Assembly (NCBI RefSeq): GCF_002252505.1
Contig: NZ_NNRL01000157.1
Span: 310,001 to 374,000, forward strand
Reading direction: 5' to 3'
Length of the DNA: 64,000 nt
From: Brucella grignonensis
GTDB taxonomy: Bacteria; Pseudomonadota; Alphaproteobacteria; Rhizobiales; Rhizobiaceae
Each line of letters opens with the position of its first letter. Position 1 is the first letter of the stretch. This document shows positions 1-8,678 of this stretch, in pieces. Position numbers and translations under genes: made by a program. Below the pieces are notes generated by a model. The model did no database searches. It saw only the letters and a list, made by a program, of their open reading frames with translations, and was not told the DNA's origin.

Positions 1-522
1 CTCAACAGCGCCTTTGATGAGTTTGGTGATGCAACGCTCGACCTTTATCCGGAAACCCTGCGTGGTGAGATCGATGCACTCAACGAGTTTGTCTATCCAA
101 ACATTAATAATGGTGTTTACCGGGCGGGTTTCGCAACGTCACAGGAGGCCTATGAGGAAGCCTTCGGGCAGGTCTTTGCAGCACTCGATACGCTTGAGGA
201 AAAACTTTCCAAACAACGCTATCTGGCAGGCTCCAGTCTGACAGAAGCCGACTGGCGTCTGTTCACGACGCTCTTACGCTTTGATCCGGTTTATGTCGGA
301 CATTTCAAATGCAACCAGCGTCGTATCGCGGACTACTCGAACCTCTGGAACTACACACGTGAACTCTATCAGATGCCGGGCGTAGCCTCGACCGTCGATA
401 TGGAGCACATCAAGGGCCATTATTACCGTAGCCACAAGACAATCAATCCAACAGGCATTGTTCCGCTTGGTCCAGATAGCGATTTCTCAGCCCCACATGA
501 CCGGGCTCGATTAGGCGACTGA
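1..522 (+). CDS. Glutathionyl-hydroquinone reductase (YqjG/ECM4-type glutathione S-transferase), C-terminal part
   Basis: The reading frame is open from the first base to TGA at 520-522, so the 5' part lies outside the window. The 173 visible residues are the alpha-helical C-terminal GST domain. They include a YLAGSSLTEADWRLF segment and a C-terminal stretch with GHYYRSHKTINPTGIVPLGP, both characteristic of the Xi-class glutathionyl-hydroquinone reductases. Those enzymes use glutathione to reduce glutathionyl-hydroquinones in the cytoplasm. The catalytic Cys and thioredoxin fold would be upstream and are not visible. The family call is firm; the substrate is unknown. Confidence 0.8.
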   Translation, partial: LNSAFDEFGDATLDLYPETLRGEIDALNEFVYPNINNGVYRAGFATSQEAYEEAFGQVFAALDTLEEKLSKQRYLAGSSLTEADWRLFTTLLRFDPVYVGHFKCNQRRIADYSNLWNYTRELYQMPGVASTVDMEHIKGHYYRSHKTINPTGIVPLGPDSDFSAPHDRARLGD

Positions 523-659
523 GCCTTTCCTGCAACAGTCTGGCGAGAACATCAGCACTTCCTCAAATCTTGGGCGCCTCTTTGATCTGGATCAATGGGG
601 CGTCCTGCGACGCAGTCCAGATTGCGCGCATCACTACCCAAGACTTGAAGGAGAGAATG

Positions 660-1343
660 ATGAACCGCTTTGCCAAAGGGCTTCTGGCTGCAACCGCGCT
701 CAGCTTTGCAGCACCAGCCGCATTTGCCGCCGATGCGATTGTCGCCCAGCCAGCAACCGAAATCGTTGCCGTCCCGCAGGCCCTGTCGCCGTGGCAGATC
801 CGTGTCCGCGCTCTCGGCGTCATCGCTGAAAACAAGGGTTATGTAAACGGCGTTGATGGCTCTGGTCTTGATTACTCGAAGTCGATCACCCCAGAACTCG
901 ATATCACCTATTACTTTACCGACAATCTGGCTGCTGAACTCATCCTCGGCACGACCTATGCCAACATCAATGGCACCGGTTCCATCGAAGGTCTTGGCAA
1001 GATTGGCAAGGTCTGGATGCTGCCTCCGACCCTGACCATGCAATATCATTTCACCAATTTTGGCGCATTCAAGCCATATGTCGGTGCAGGCGTAAACTAC
1101 ACGATCTTCTACAATCAGGATGCTGTGGGCGTTGACTATCTCAAGGTCAAGAACACGTTTGGCGGCGCGCTTCAGGTCGGCTTCGACTACATGATTGATG
1201 AGCACTGGGGTGTCAACTTCGACGTAAAGAAGCTCTTTCTCGAACCAAAATTCGACGCAACACTGGCTGGTGGCACCCAGGTCAGCGGCAAGGCCAAGCT
1301 CAATCCTTGGCTGATCGGCACCGGTATCACGTACCGCTTCTGA
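660..1343 (+). CDS. ompW: OmpW-family outer membrane protein
   Basis: A protein of about 227 residues with a signal peptide ending AAPAAFA (cleavage near residue 23) and a mature part of alternating amphipathic strands ending in ITYRF. A terminal aromatic residue is typical of outer-membrane beta-barrels. The segments GYVNGVDGSGLDYSKSIT and GAFKPYVGAGVNYTIFY match the eight-stranded OmpW family, which forms small channels for hydrophobic compounds. An AAGGAG at 648-653 fits the ATG at 660 (6 nt spacing) better than the adjacent ATG at 657. An in-frame extension to 570 would remove the signal peptide and was rejected. The gene stands alone and is followed by a palindromic repeat. Confidence 0.88.
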   Translation: MNRFAKGLLAATALSFAAPAAFAADAIVAQPATEIVAVPQALSPWQIRVRALGVIAENKGYVNGVDGSGLDYSKSITPELDITYYFTDNLAAELILGTTYANINGTGSIEGLGKIGKVWMLPPTLTMQYHFTNFGAFKPYVGAGVNYTIFYNQDAVGVDYLKVKNTFGGALQVGFDYMIDEHWGVNFDVKKLFLEPKFDATLAGGTQVSGKAKLNPWLIGTGITYRF

Positions 1344-1347
1344 TCTT

Positions 1348-1452
1348 TAGAGCATTTCCTGTTTTTCTTGAATCATTGGAAATGCTCTATCTCTTTGTTT
1401 TTTCGCATTATCCGACGCAAAACCGCTTCGCACTTTTGCTGGAAATGCTCTA
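1348..1452. repeat. RIME/Bru-RS-type palindromic repeat, copy 1 (105 bp)
   Basis: The element is bounded by TAGAGCATTTCC and GGAAATGCTCTA and contains an inner half GCAAAACCGCTTCGCACTTTTGC. It lies between convergent ompW and the Nudix gene. It is the reverse complement of the copy at 32186-32290 with about five mismatches in 105 bp. It can fold into nested hairpins. Confidence 0.85.
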
Positions 1453-1482
1453 ATAAATAAGGGCGCGAAGGCGCCCTTTTCA

Positions 1483-1938
1483 TTACCACGTTGGGAGCGG
1501 GTCGAGATCGTGAAGCGCTTCCTGCAAGCGACGCTTGGTTGAAGGTGTCGTGCCTTCCGGCAAGTTATCGAGCGGAAAAAAGCCTGCCTCTGCAATTTCT
1601 CTGTCACGCTTTTTTGGCTCGGTCTGTTCAAAGGCCCGACAGACATAAAGCGCTACATGATCTCGCGGTGACGCATGAGCATTCTTGTAAAGGGCGAAAA
1701 GCTCGGGCCTATCGGTGAGGTAGATATTGCCTTCCTCACGCAGTTCCTTTTCAAGCGCCTGTCCGAATGTCTCGCCGCTATCAACGCCACCACCGGGCAA
1801 TTGCCAGCCGGGAACATAAGTATGCTTCACCAGAAATATGGAATTGTTCTTTTCATCAAATACAATTGCCCTGACGCCCAAGGTCATAGGGCGCCTCAAT
1901 AAGAAATATGTATGAAACAAAAAGTGGCGGAAGCGCAT
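1483..1938 (-). CDS. Nudix hydrolase
   Basis: A 151-residue protein covering one Nudix domain. The Nudix box lies at about residues 50-72 (GGVDSGETFGQALEKELREE). The metal-binding core E-L-R-E-E is intact, but the box is not canonical: Lys replaces the usual first Arg, and Asn stands where the last Gly is expected (EEGNI). The product probably hydrolyses a nucleoside diphosphate linked to another group; the substrate cannot be read from sequence. The ATG at 1938 is preceded by AGGA and is chosen over an in-frame TTG at 1956. It is convergent with ompW and separated from it by the repeat. Confidence 0.8.
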   Translation of the reverse strand: MRFRHFLFHTYFLLRRPMTLGVRAIVFDEKNNSIFLVKHTYVPGWQLPGGGVDSGETFGQALEKELREEGNIYLTDRPELFALYKNAHASPRDHVALYVCRAFEQTEPKKRDREIAEAGFFPLDNLPEGTTPSTKRRLQEALHDLDPLPTW

Positions 1939-2047
1939 ACCGTCGATCCTGAACAAATATTCCTGATGAGATCATTGCAGCAAAGACCTCAACAAAAAGT
2001 CGCTAAACACGGTTTCGGTTTAAAAAATAATACAGTACACCGACTAT

Positions 2048-2950
2048 ATGTTTCGGCTTGCCCATATCTCAGACATCCATCTGTCACCTCTGCCACGCAT
2101 TCGCTATCGCGAACTGGCGTCAAAACGTATTACCGGCTACATCAACTGGCTGCGAAACCGTAAGAACGCAATGCATGGCACAGTGCTGGACAGCCTGATT
2201 GCCGATATGTTGGCGCAGAACCCCGATCATATTGCGGTCACCGGCGATCTTGTCAATCTGGCGCTCAATCTTGAAATCGACATCGCTCACGATTGGCTTA
2301 CCGGCCTCGGCAACCCCAACGATGTTTCTGTTGTACCCGGCAATCACGATGCATATGTTCCGGGTGCGCTCGATAAATCCTGCCGCAAATGGGAACCATG
2401 GATGCGCGGCGATGGCATCGACAACCACAGCGAGCGACCGATATTCCCCTATATGCGCATACGCGGCCCCGTCGCCATGATCGGGGTTTCGTCGGCACGC
2501 GCCACAGCACCTTTTATGGCCAGTGGCGATTTTCGCTCCGCGCAAGCCAAACGTCTTGCAAAGCTGCTTGACGAAGCTGGTTCGCAAGGTCTTTTTCGTG
2601 TCGTGATGATCCACCATCCGCCAATTCACGGTGCAACTCCCACGCATAAGCGGCTTTATGGCATCCGTCGTTTTCAGAAAGTCATACGCCAACATGGTGC
2701 GGAACTGGTCATTCATGGCCACACGCATCTCGCCACGCGCTATGACATTGATGGGCCTAACGGCAAAATTCCAGTCGTCTGTGTGCCATCGGCAAGCCAG
2801 AATTTCGGCGGGCATAAGCCACCCGCACGTTATAACATCTTCAATATCGACCGTAAGCCGGAAGGCGGCTGGTTGTGTGAGTGGGAGCAGCACGGTATCG
2901 AAGATGAGAGCGAGCGCATCATTAAGATTTCAGAGCAAGAGCTCTACTAA
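2048..2950 (+). CDS. Calcineurin-like metallophosphoesterase
   Basis: A 300-residue cytosolic protein with all five motifs of the two-metal phosphoesterase fold in order: HISDIHLS (D-x-H) near the N-terminus, VTGDLVN, VPGNHDAY, VMIHHPP, and IHGHTHLA. It has no signal peptide or membrane segment. Family members hydrolyse phosphodiesters or phosphomonoesters; the closest general shape is the CpdA/Icc-like group, but its cAMP specificity cannot be assigned. The gene is divergent from the Nudix gene and ends at a strong terminator shared with leuA. Confidence 0.85.
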   Translation: MFRLAHISDIHLSPLPRIRYRELASKRITGYINWLRNRKNAMHGTVLDSLIADMLAQNPDHIAVTGDLVNLALNLEIDIAHDWLTGLGNPNDVSVVPGNHDAYVPGALDKSCRKWEPWMRGDGIDNHSERPIFPYMRIRGPVAMIGVSSARATAPFMASGDFRSAQAKRLAKLLDEAGSQGLFRVVMIHHPPIHGATPTHKRLYGIRRFQKVIRQHGAELVIHGHTHLATRYDIDGPNGKIPVVCVPSASQNFGGHKPPARYNIFNIDRKPEGGWLCEWEQHGIEDESERIIKISEQELY

Positions 2951-2979
2951 AAAAGGCGGCACATAGTGCCGCCTTTTTT
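2951..2979. terminator. Bidirectional intrinsic terminator
   Basis: The stem AAGGCGGCAC / GTGCCGCCTT (2953-2962 with 2966-2975) has an A-run on the left and a T-run on the right. It sits between the convergent metallophosphoesterase gene and leuA and can serve both. Confidence 0.9.
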
Positions 2980-2985
2980 GTTTGA

Positions 2986-4725
2986 TTACTTTGCAACCAC
3001 GCGATTGGCAGCCGAAACAATTGCTTCGAGCGAGGCACTCACGATATTGTCGTTGATACCGGCACCGAACAATTTGCCATCTTCATACGCGACTTCGACA
3101 TAAGAAATTGCCGCTGCGTCCGAACCCTGCTTTAGTGAATGCTCGGAATAATCAACAACCGACATTTTCACACCGAGATATTTCGACAGCGCATCGATGA
3201 AGCCATCAATCGGGCCTGTACCTTTACCTTCGATATTCTTGGTCACACCATTATCGGTGATCTCAGCAGTCAGAACACGACGACCCTTCTGTTCTGGATC
3301 GGGATAGGTGTGGTGATCCACGAATTTGATACGGCCTTCCGCCTGCTCGACATAGAGTTTCTGGAACTCTTCATGAATACGCTTGGATGGCAGTTCCTTA
3401 CCTTCTTCATCCGTAATATTCTGGATGATTTCGCGGAACTCCACCTGCAGATTGCGTGGCAGGTTCAAGCCATAATCAGCCTGGAGAATGTAAGCGATAC
3501 CGCCCTTGCCCGACTGCGAATTGATGCGGATGATCGCTTCGTAAGAGCGACCAACATCCTGCGGATCGATAGGCAGGTAAGGCACTTCCCAGACCGGCGA
3601 ATTGGCGGTCTTGCGAACCTTCATGCCCTTGTTGATCGCATCCTGATGCGAACCTGAGAAGGCGGTATAGACCAGCTCACCCACATAAGGATGGCGTTCG
3701 GCAATCTTCAGCTGGTTCGAGTACTCATAGACATCCTTCATGCGATTGATGTCGCGGCAATCCAGTTCAGGATCGATGCCCTGCGTGTACATGTTAAGTG
3801 CCAACGTCACCACGTCGACATTGCCCGTACGCTCGCCATTGCCGAACAGCGTACCTTCAACACGGTCAGCACCGGCCATCAGACCCAGTTCGGTCGCAGC
3901 GATGCCCGTGCCACGGTCATTATGCGGATGCAGCGAAATGATCAGGTTTTCGCGATTATCGAGATTACGGCACATCCATTCGATCTGGTCGGCATAAACA
4001 TTTGGCGTGTTCATCTCGACTGTTGAAGGCAGATTGAGGATCAGCTTGTTCTCAGCAGTCGGTTTGACAATTTCTGTCACCGCATTGCAGATTTCCAGCG
4101 CCACTTCCAGCTCAGTGCCGGTGAAGCTTTCCGGCGAATACTGGAAGCGATAGCCACCCCCCTCAGCATTGGCTGCTTTCGCAGCCATATCCATGATCAT
4201 CTTGGCAGCATCGGTCGCAATCTGCTTGATGCCCTTGACATCCTTGTTGAAAACGACGCGACGCTGCAATTCACTGGTCGAATTGTAGAAGTGGATGATT
4301 GGCGTCTTCGCGCCCTCCAGCGCTTCAAAAGTACGCGTGATCAGTTCAGGGCGGCACTGCACCAGCACCTGCAAATCAACTTCATCAGGTGTATCGCCCT
4401 GTTCGATTGCCCAGCGGCAGAAGTCGAAATCCGTCTGCGAAGCCGATGGGAAGCCGATTTCAATTTCAGGGAAACCCATATCGACCAGCAAGCGGAACAT
4501 GCGTTCCTTGCGGTCGTGGCCCATCGGGTCGATCAAAGCCTGATTGCCATCGCGCAGATCGACCGAACACCAAATCGGGGCTTTTTCAATGCGCTTTGAT
4601 GGCCAAGTGCGGTTGTCGAGCTTTGGAAATGGAAACGGCGAATATTTTACAGCCGCATCAGGCATACCCTTGTTTGGGCCTTTATGCGTTGAGGCGGAAT
4701 TCGATGTGTTTACGGTCTGGTTCAT
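2986..4725 (-). CDS. leuA: 2-isopropylmalate synthase
   Basis: A 579-residue enzyme that condenses acetyl-CoA with 2-oxoisovalerate, the first committed step of leucine synthesis. The N-terminal catalytic TIM barrel contains SVDLRDGNQALIDPM (metal-binding Asp and substrate Arg), LHPHNDRGTG (metal-binding His pair) and the FSGSHQDAINKG signature. The C-terminal part from about residue 440 is the regulatory domain that binds leucine. The length and the N-terminal extension match the longer LeuA type found in Rhizobiales and actinobacteria. The start ATG is preceded by GGGAGGA. Upstream lies a region that may encode a Leu-rich leader peptide. Confidence 0.95.
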   Translation of the reverse strand: MNQTVNTSNSASTHKGPNKGMPDAAVKYSPFPFPKLDNRTWPSKRIEKAPIWCSVDLRDGNQALIDPMGHDRKERMFRLLVDMGFPEIEIGFPSASQTDFDFCRWAIEQGDTPDEVDLQVLVQCRPELITRTFEALEGAKTPIIHFYNSTSELQRRVVFNKDVKGIKQIATDAAKMIMDMAAKAANAEGGGYRFQYSPESFTGTELEVALEICNAVTEIVKPTAENKLILNLPSTVEMNTPNVYADQIEWMCRNLDNRENLIISLHPHNDRGTGIAATELGLMAGADRVEGTLFGNGERTGNVDVVTLALNMYTQGIDPELDCRDINRMKDVYEYSNQLKIAERHPYVGELVYTAFSGSHQDAINKGMKVRKTANSPVWEVPYLPIDPQDVGRSYEAIIRINSQSGKGGIAYILQADYGLNLPRNLQVEFREIIQNITDEEGKELPSKRIHEEFQKLYVEQAEGRIKFVDHHTYPDPEQKGRRVLTAEITDNGVTKNIEGKGTGPIDGFIDALSKYLGVKMSVVDYSEHSLKQGSDAAAISYVEVAYEDGKLFGAGINDNIVSASLEAIVSAANRVVAK

Positions 4726-4814
4726 GGTCTTCTCATCCTCCCGGCGTACTGAGCAGTTCTGTACTGCTGTAACGACACGGATATCTCGTCTTAAAATTCA
4801 AATATGGATTTTGA

Positions 4815-4865
4815 GAAAGGAGCATGCGTCAGCGGGACTTCAATCGACCGCCGGACGCTCCTTTC
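4815..4865 (-). promoter_or_regulatory. Hairpin following the leuA leader peptide
   Basis: Perfect 9-bp arms GAAAGGAGC and GCTCCTTTC (4815-4823 with 4857-4865) enclose further partly paired GC-rich sequence. The outer base overlaps the leader stop codon. It could be one of the alternative structures of a leuA attenuator. Confidence 0.5.
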
Positions 4866-4986
4866 AACGAGCCCGGCGATCGCCGCTAAGGCCGAGGGTA
4901 AGAAGCGAGTTTAGAACGCAAACGTTCACGCGCGCGCTGGAAGCGGCTGCGGAATGTTCCAAAGATGTTGCGTTCTTCATAACCAT
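4864..4986 (-). CDS. Putative leucine leader peptide upstream of leuA
   Basis: A short reading frame of 40 codons (ATG 4986-4984, stop 4866-4864) in the leuA 5' region. Near its end is a run with five Leu codons within nine (VLNSLLTLGL: CTA, CTT, CTT, CTC, CTT), including the rare CTA. A plausible promoter places the transcription start at the A of its ATG. A 9-bp hairpin begins right at its stop codon. This is the layout of a leucine attenuator, in which ribosome stalling at Leu codons would control read-through into leuA. No clear U-run follows the hairpin, so the exact mechanism is uncertain. An internal GTG at 4929 would also start a 21-residue peptide. Confidence 0.5.
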   Translation of the reverse strand: MVMKNATSLEHSAAASSARVNVCVLNSLLTLGLSGDRRAR

Positions 4987-4993
4987 GGAGACG

Positions 4994-5022
4994 CTTTTAC
5001 ACGCGAGGTTCAAAACGCGCAA
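4994..5022 (-). promoter_or_regulatory. Candidate leuA leader promoter
   Basis: On the minus strand, TTGCGC (5022-5017), a 17-nt spacer, and TAAAAG (4999-4994) are followed 7 nt later by the leader ATG. The geometry is identical to the trpL promoter in this window, which suggests a leaderless leader transcript. Confidence 0.45.
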
Positions 5023-5035
5023 GCCGCTATTTGTT

Positions 5036-5944
5036 TTATGCAAATGGCACGGAACTCGTGCCAATCGGCAGCTTTGCCTCATCTTCCGGTTCAACATGGA
5101 TCACGACGCGCGCGCTTTCGATCTGCGCTTTCAGTGCATCTTCGATTCGGTCACAGATGATATGTGCGTCGCCCACACTCATATCGGCGGCCACAACTAG
5201 ATGAAACTCGATGAAGGTGACACGGCCAGCAATACGGGTCTTGAGATCATGAACCTCAATCGCGCCTCCGGCATTCGCTGAAATCACATCGCGAATCCGC
5301 ATTTCTTCAGCAGGCTCGACACCAATATCCATCAAACCCTGTACGGATTTATTGATAACGCCCCAGCCCTGCCAGAGAATGTTGATTGCAACCAGAATTG
5401 CGAGCAGCGGATCGAGGATTGTCCAACCCGTAACGACCGCACCGACAAGCCCAACAAGAACACCGACCGACGTAAACACGTCAGTCATAATATGTCGGCC
5501 ATCTGCTTCCAAAGCAGGCGAACGTGCACTGCGACCAGTGCGAATGAGCAGCATGGCCCACAAGCCGTTGATGACAGCAGCGCCCATATTGATCGCGAGG
5601 CCCAGCCAGGGTTCATTGAGTTGACGCGGAGCCTCAAGCGCAGACCATGCTTCTTTTGCAATCAAAAGCGCTGCAATCGTAATCAGCACACCTTCGACAA
5701 CAGCTGAAATATATTCAGCCTTGTGATGACCAAATGGATGGTTTTCGTCAGCAGGCTTGTAGCTGACGCTAATTGCCCACCATGCACCGAGCGCCGCGAT
5801 GACATTGACAATCGATTCCAGAGCATCCGAATAAAGTGCCACGGAACCGGTCAGCACATAGGCCATATATTTCAGCCCCATTACGCCCAGCGCAACAGGA
5901 ATCGACCAAGCGGCGAGCCGCCGAACTTTTACACTCGCGTCCAT
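5036..5944 (-). CDS. Cation diffusion facilitator (CDF) metal exporter
   Basis: A 302-residue inner-membrane protein with about six transmembrane helices followed by a cytoplasmic ferredoxin-like domain (from about residue 210, EVHDLKTRIAGRVTFIEFHL). The metal site residues are visible in helix 2 (SDALES) and helix 5 (ADGRHIMTDVFTS, the H-x3-D pair). Such proteins exchange Zn, Fe, Mn or similar ions for protons. The metal cannot be assigned. ATG 5944 is preferred to an adjacent GTG at 5947. Its stop lies just upstream of the proposed leuA leader promoter. Confidence 0.88.
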   Translation of the reverse strand: MDASVKVRRLAAWSIPVALGVMGLKYMAYVLTGSVALYSDALESIVNVIAALGAWWAISVSYKPADENHPFGHHKAEYISAVVEGVLITIAALLIAKEAWSALEAPRQLNEPWLGLAINMGAAVINGLWAMLLIRTGRSARSPALEADGRHIMTDVFTSVGVLVGLVGAVVTGWTILDPLLAILVAINILWQGWGVINKSVQGLMDIGVEPAEEMRIRDVISANAGGAIEVHDLKTRIAGRVTFIEFHLVVAADMSVGDAHIICDRIEDALKAQIESARVVIHVEPEDEAKLPIGTSSVPFA

Positions 5945-6257
5945 CACGAACCTTCAGATACTTAAATTCTTGTCCCGACCCGCGGGTTGAGCTCAATAAG
6001 AAGCTCACTGCGTATTCACTCTGGCCAAGCCAGTCAGCAGCATTTCGATAGCCGTTCTATAGCCCAGAAAGTTCGAGTATCGAACCCCTCTTCTGCACTT
6101 CCGGCATTTAATTTTCTCCTGCAAATGCAAGGCATTACAGTTGCAAATGGTTCGCTAAAGCAGCTCCGGAAAACGATGATTTTATAAGGCCATAAATGCG
6201 AAACCGGCCGCAGTTTTCACCACGACCGGTTGATTATTTTGTCAGTTGGAGACGCTG
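5945..6257. other. Intergenic region between trpE(G) and the CDF gene
   Basis: About 310 bp with no supported gene. It should hold the CDF promoter and the 3' end of the trpE(G) transcript. Apart from a weak terminator at 6202-6231 I see no clear element. Confidence 0.5.
6202..6231 (-). terminator. Possible trpE(G) terminator
   Basis: AACCGG pairs with CCGGTT across an 18-nt loop, starting about 27 bases past the trpE(G) stop. The following sequence is only weakly T-rich, so the call is tentative. Confidence 0.35.
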
Positions 6258-8453
6258 TTAGTAGTTGGTACGACGCGCTTTGTGCTTTCTTGCCAGATGC
6301 GTGACAACATTTTCGATCATTCGCATCCCCGCATTATGACCGAGCGTCATGATGGATTCGGGATGGAACTGAACCGCTGCCACAGGCTCTTTCTTGTGCT
6401 CAAACGCCATGATGACACCATCTTCCGTCTCCGCCGTCACCAGAAAATCATCCGGCAGGCGTTCAGGATCGGCAAAGATCGAGTGATAGCGACCAACCGT
6501 CACTTCCTTCGGCAGGCCCGAGAATATCCGCTCCGGCTTTGACACCCGAATACGCGAAGGCTTGCCATGCATCGGAATGCGCAGCTGACGCAGCGTACCG
6601 CCATAGGCTTCGGCCAGCGCCTGAAGCCCAAGGCAGACACCGAAGATCGGCAGTTCCCGCTTGCGCGCCTTATCGATGGTCGCCTTGCAATCGAAATCCT
6701 GCGGCGTACCCGGTCCTGGCGACAGGACCACAAGGTCAGGCTTGACCCTGTCGAACACATCTTCCGCAACAGGCGAACGCACGGTCGAAACAGTTGCACC
6801 CGTCTGGCGGAAATAATTGGCAAGTGTATGCACAAAGGAATCTTCGTGATCGACCAGCAGGATCGAAATTCCCTCGCCCACCTTTGCCGCAACGCGTTCT
6901 TCTGCAACCTGATTGCTCTTCTGTGCTTCACGCACAGCTGCAATCATTGCGGACGCCTTCAGTTCGGTTTCAGCTTCTTCCTCTTCAGGATTGGAATCAA
7001 ACAGCAGCGTCGCACCAGCACGGATCTGCGCCACGCCATCCTTGACGCGGATCGTACGCAGCGTAAGGCCAGTATTCATGTCGCCATTGAAATGCATCAT
7101 GCCAACGGCACCGCCGTACCATGCACGCGGGCTGCGCTCGTTTTCCTCAAGGAAACGCATTGCCCAAAGCTTTGGCGCGCCGGTTACGGTTACAGCCCAT
7201 GCATGGCTGAGGAAGCCGTCAAAGGCATCCATACCATCGCGCAAACGGCCTTCGATATGGTCAACCGTGTGGATCAGGCGCGAATACATCTCGATCTGAC
7301 GGCGACCGATCACGCGTACAGAACCCGGCTCGCAGACGCGGCTCTTGTCGTTGCGGTCCACGTCCGAGCACATGGTCAACTCGGACTCGTCCTTTTTAGA
7401 ATTGAGCAGTTTCAGAATCTGCTCGGAATCTGAAATCGCATCTTCACCGCGCTTGATCGTGCCGGAAATCGGACAGGTTTCAATACGCCGTCCATTGACG
7501 CGCACGAACATTTCCGGCGAAGCACCCACCAGATACTCGTTCTCACCAAGATTGATGAAGAACGAATAAGGCGATGGATTGATCGACTTCAGACGACGGA
7601 AGATTTCCGAAGGGGCCGTGTGGCAACGCTCGTAAAAAGTCTGTCCCGGCACCACTTCAAACAGATCACCGCGCTTGAAGCTTTCCTTTGCACGTTCGAC
7701 CAGCTTGGCATATTCGCCCGGATTGTGATCGCCACGCGGCAGATCACGTTCAGCAGGCTTGAAAGGCTGCGCTGGCGTCGCCCGAGCCAAATCATGCGTT
7801 GAAGAACCGCCGCAGACAAACTCATAGCGATCCACCCATGCCCGCGCCGAGTAGTGATCGGCCACGAAGATTTCGTCCGGGATGAAAAGCACCAGATCGC
7901 GCTGATCGTCCGGACGCTTCAACTTGTACTGGATTGGATCGAACTGGAATGCGAGATCGTAGCCGAACGCACCGTAAAGGCCGAGATTTGCATCTTCTTC
8001 GGAGAAGAAAAGGCCCACAATCGCACGCAGGACGGTAAAGACCGACGGCATACGTGAGCGTTCTTCTTCAGTGAATGTGCCAGTTGGCTCAGCAATCGTC
8101 AGCTCGATAAGATCTTCATCAGCCTTATCGACTTTCACTTCGGAGAGCGCCTGAACCGTCTTTAAGATCGGACGCAGCAGAATCGTGCCTCGCTTGTTCA
8201 GCGCTTCGATACGCATCTGGCGAGCGCGTGAAGTGATCACGACTGGCGGATCGACAATTGCCGTGTCCCATCGCGTGTAGCGGCCCGGATATTCGTAGTT
8301 GGAAGAAAAGACCGCGCCCCGCCGCTCATTGAGAGCATCGATATAAGTTTCGATGGCTCCCTTATAAGCAGTCAGATGGCGCACGCGTTCGACAACAACG
8401 CCGCCCGCTGTCTCGTGCCTGAATATCTCGCTATCCGCAATCTTCGCATTCAT
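6258..8453 (-). CDS. trpE(G): Anthranilate synthase, fused components I and II
   Basis: A 731-residue bifunctional enzyme making anthranilate from chorismate and glutamine, the first step of tryptophan synthesis. The N-terminal two thirds is the chorismate-binding TrpE domain ([21 protein letters not shown] region and [15 protein letters not shown]). The C-terminal about 200 residues are the class I glutamine amidotransferase: oxyanion segment VLSPGPGTP, nucleophile in [15 protein letters not shown], and catalytic His-Glu in FHPESIMT. The fusion is typical of Rhizobiales. The ATG at 8453 is chosen because residues encoded further upstream overlap the trp attenuator hairpin. Confidence 0.95.
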   Translation of the reverse strand: MNAKIADSEIFRHETAGGVVVERVRHLTAYKGAIETYIDALNERRGAVFSSNYEYPGRYTRWDTAIVDPPVVITSRARQMRIEALNKRGTILLRPILKTVQALSEVKVDKADEDLIELTIAEPTGTFTEEERSRMPSVFTVLRAIVGLFFSEEDANLGLYGAFGYDLAFQFDPIQYKLKRPDDQRDLVLFIPDEIFVADHYSARAWVDRYEFVCGGSSTHDLARATPAQPFKPAERDLPRGDHNPGEYAKLVERAKESFKRGDLFEVVPGQTFYERCHTAPSEIFRRLKSINPSPYSFFINLGENEYLVGASPEMFVRVNGRRIETCPISGTIKRGEDAISDSEQILKLLNSKKDESELTMCSDVDRNDKSRVCEPGSVRVIGRRQIEMYSRLIHTVDHIEGRLRDGMDAFDGFLSHAWAVTVTGAPKLWAMRFLEENERSPRAWYGGAVGMMHFNGDMNTGLTLRTIRVKDGVAQIRAGATLLFDSNPEEEEAETELKASAMIAAVREAQKSNQVAEERVAAKVGEGISILLVDHEDSFVHTLANYFRQTGATVSTVRSPVAEDVFDRVKPDLVVLSPGPGTPQDFDCKATIDKARKRELPIFGVCLGLQALAEAYGGTLRQLRIPMHGKPSRIRVSKPERIFSGLPKEVTVGRYHSIFADPERLPDDFLVTAETEDGVIMAFEHKKEPVAAVQFHPESIMTLGHNAGMRMIENVVTHLARKHKARRTNY

Positions 8454-8522
8454 GACTGGCAATTCCCAAGTGTTATACGTTATCGAGCACTTCCAAAACC
8501 CGGCATTATTCGGATAGCCAAA

Positions 8523-8555
8523 CAAAAAGGCCGCCCGGATAATCCCAGCGGCCTT
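8523..8555 (-). terminator. trp attenuator terminator hairpin
   Basis: On the minus strand GGCCGC pairs with GCGGCC around TGGGATTATCCGG and is followed by TTTTTGTTT. It lies between trpL and trpE(G), where the attenuation terminator is expected. An alternative stem can form with the trpL 3' region. Confidence 0.9.
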
Positions 8556-8594
8556 ATCTAAAACGCAAATGCACAAACGCCTGCGTGGCCGCTT

Positions 8595-8642
8595 TTAGCG
8601 AGCCCACCACCAGATTTTTGTATCAATGCGCGAAATGTTCAT
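8595..8642 (-). CDS. trpL: trp operon leader peptide
   Basis: A 15-residue peptide, MNISRIDTKIWWWAR, with three consecutive Trp codons just before the stop. The WWW-A-R ending matches the rhizobial TrpL leader. Ribosome stalling at the Trp codons when Trp is scarce prevents the downstream terminator from forming, so trpE(G) is transcribed. In Sinorhizobium the attenuated RNA (rnTrpL) and the peptide also have trans-acting roles; that is knowledge of a relative and not shown here. There is no room for a Shine-Dalgarno if transcription starts at the ATG, as the promoter spacing suggests. Confidence 0.93.
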   Translation of the reverse strand: MNISRIDTKIWWWAR

Positions 8643-8649
8643 GGCGATA

Positions 8650-8678
8650 CTGTTAGCCTTCCCTCGCATCGCTTGCAA
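8650..8678 (-). promoter_or_regulatory. trpL-trpE(G) promoter
   Basis: On the minus strand TTGCAA (8678-8673), 17 nt, and TAACAG (8655-8650) are followed 7 nt later by the A of the trpL ATG. This places the start of transcription on the start codon, giving a leaderless mRNA. Confidence 0.65.

Noticed and set aside
4900-4995. Arg-rich alternate frame (RSRFQRARERLRSKL) in the leuA leader
   Set aside because: It overlaps the Leu-rich frame, has no start codon with a usable site, and resembles no known small protein.
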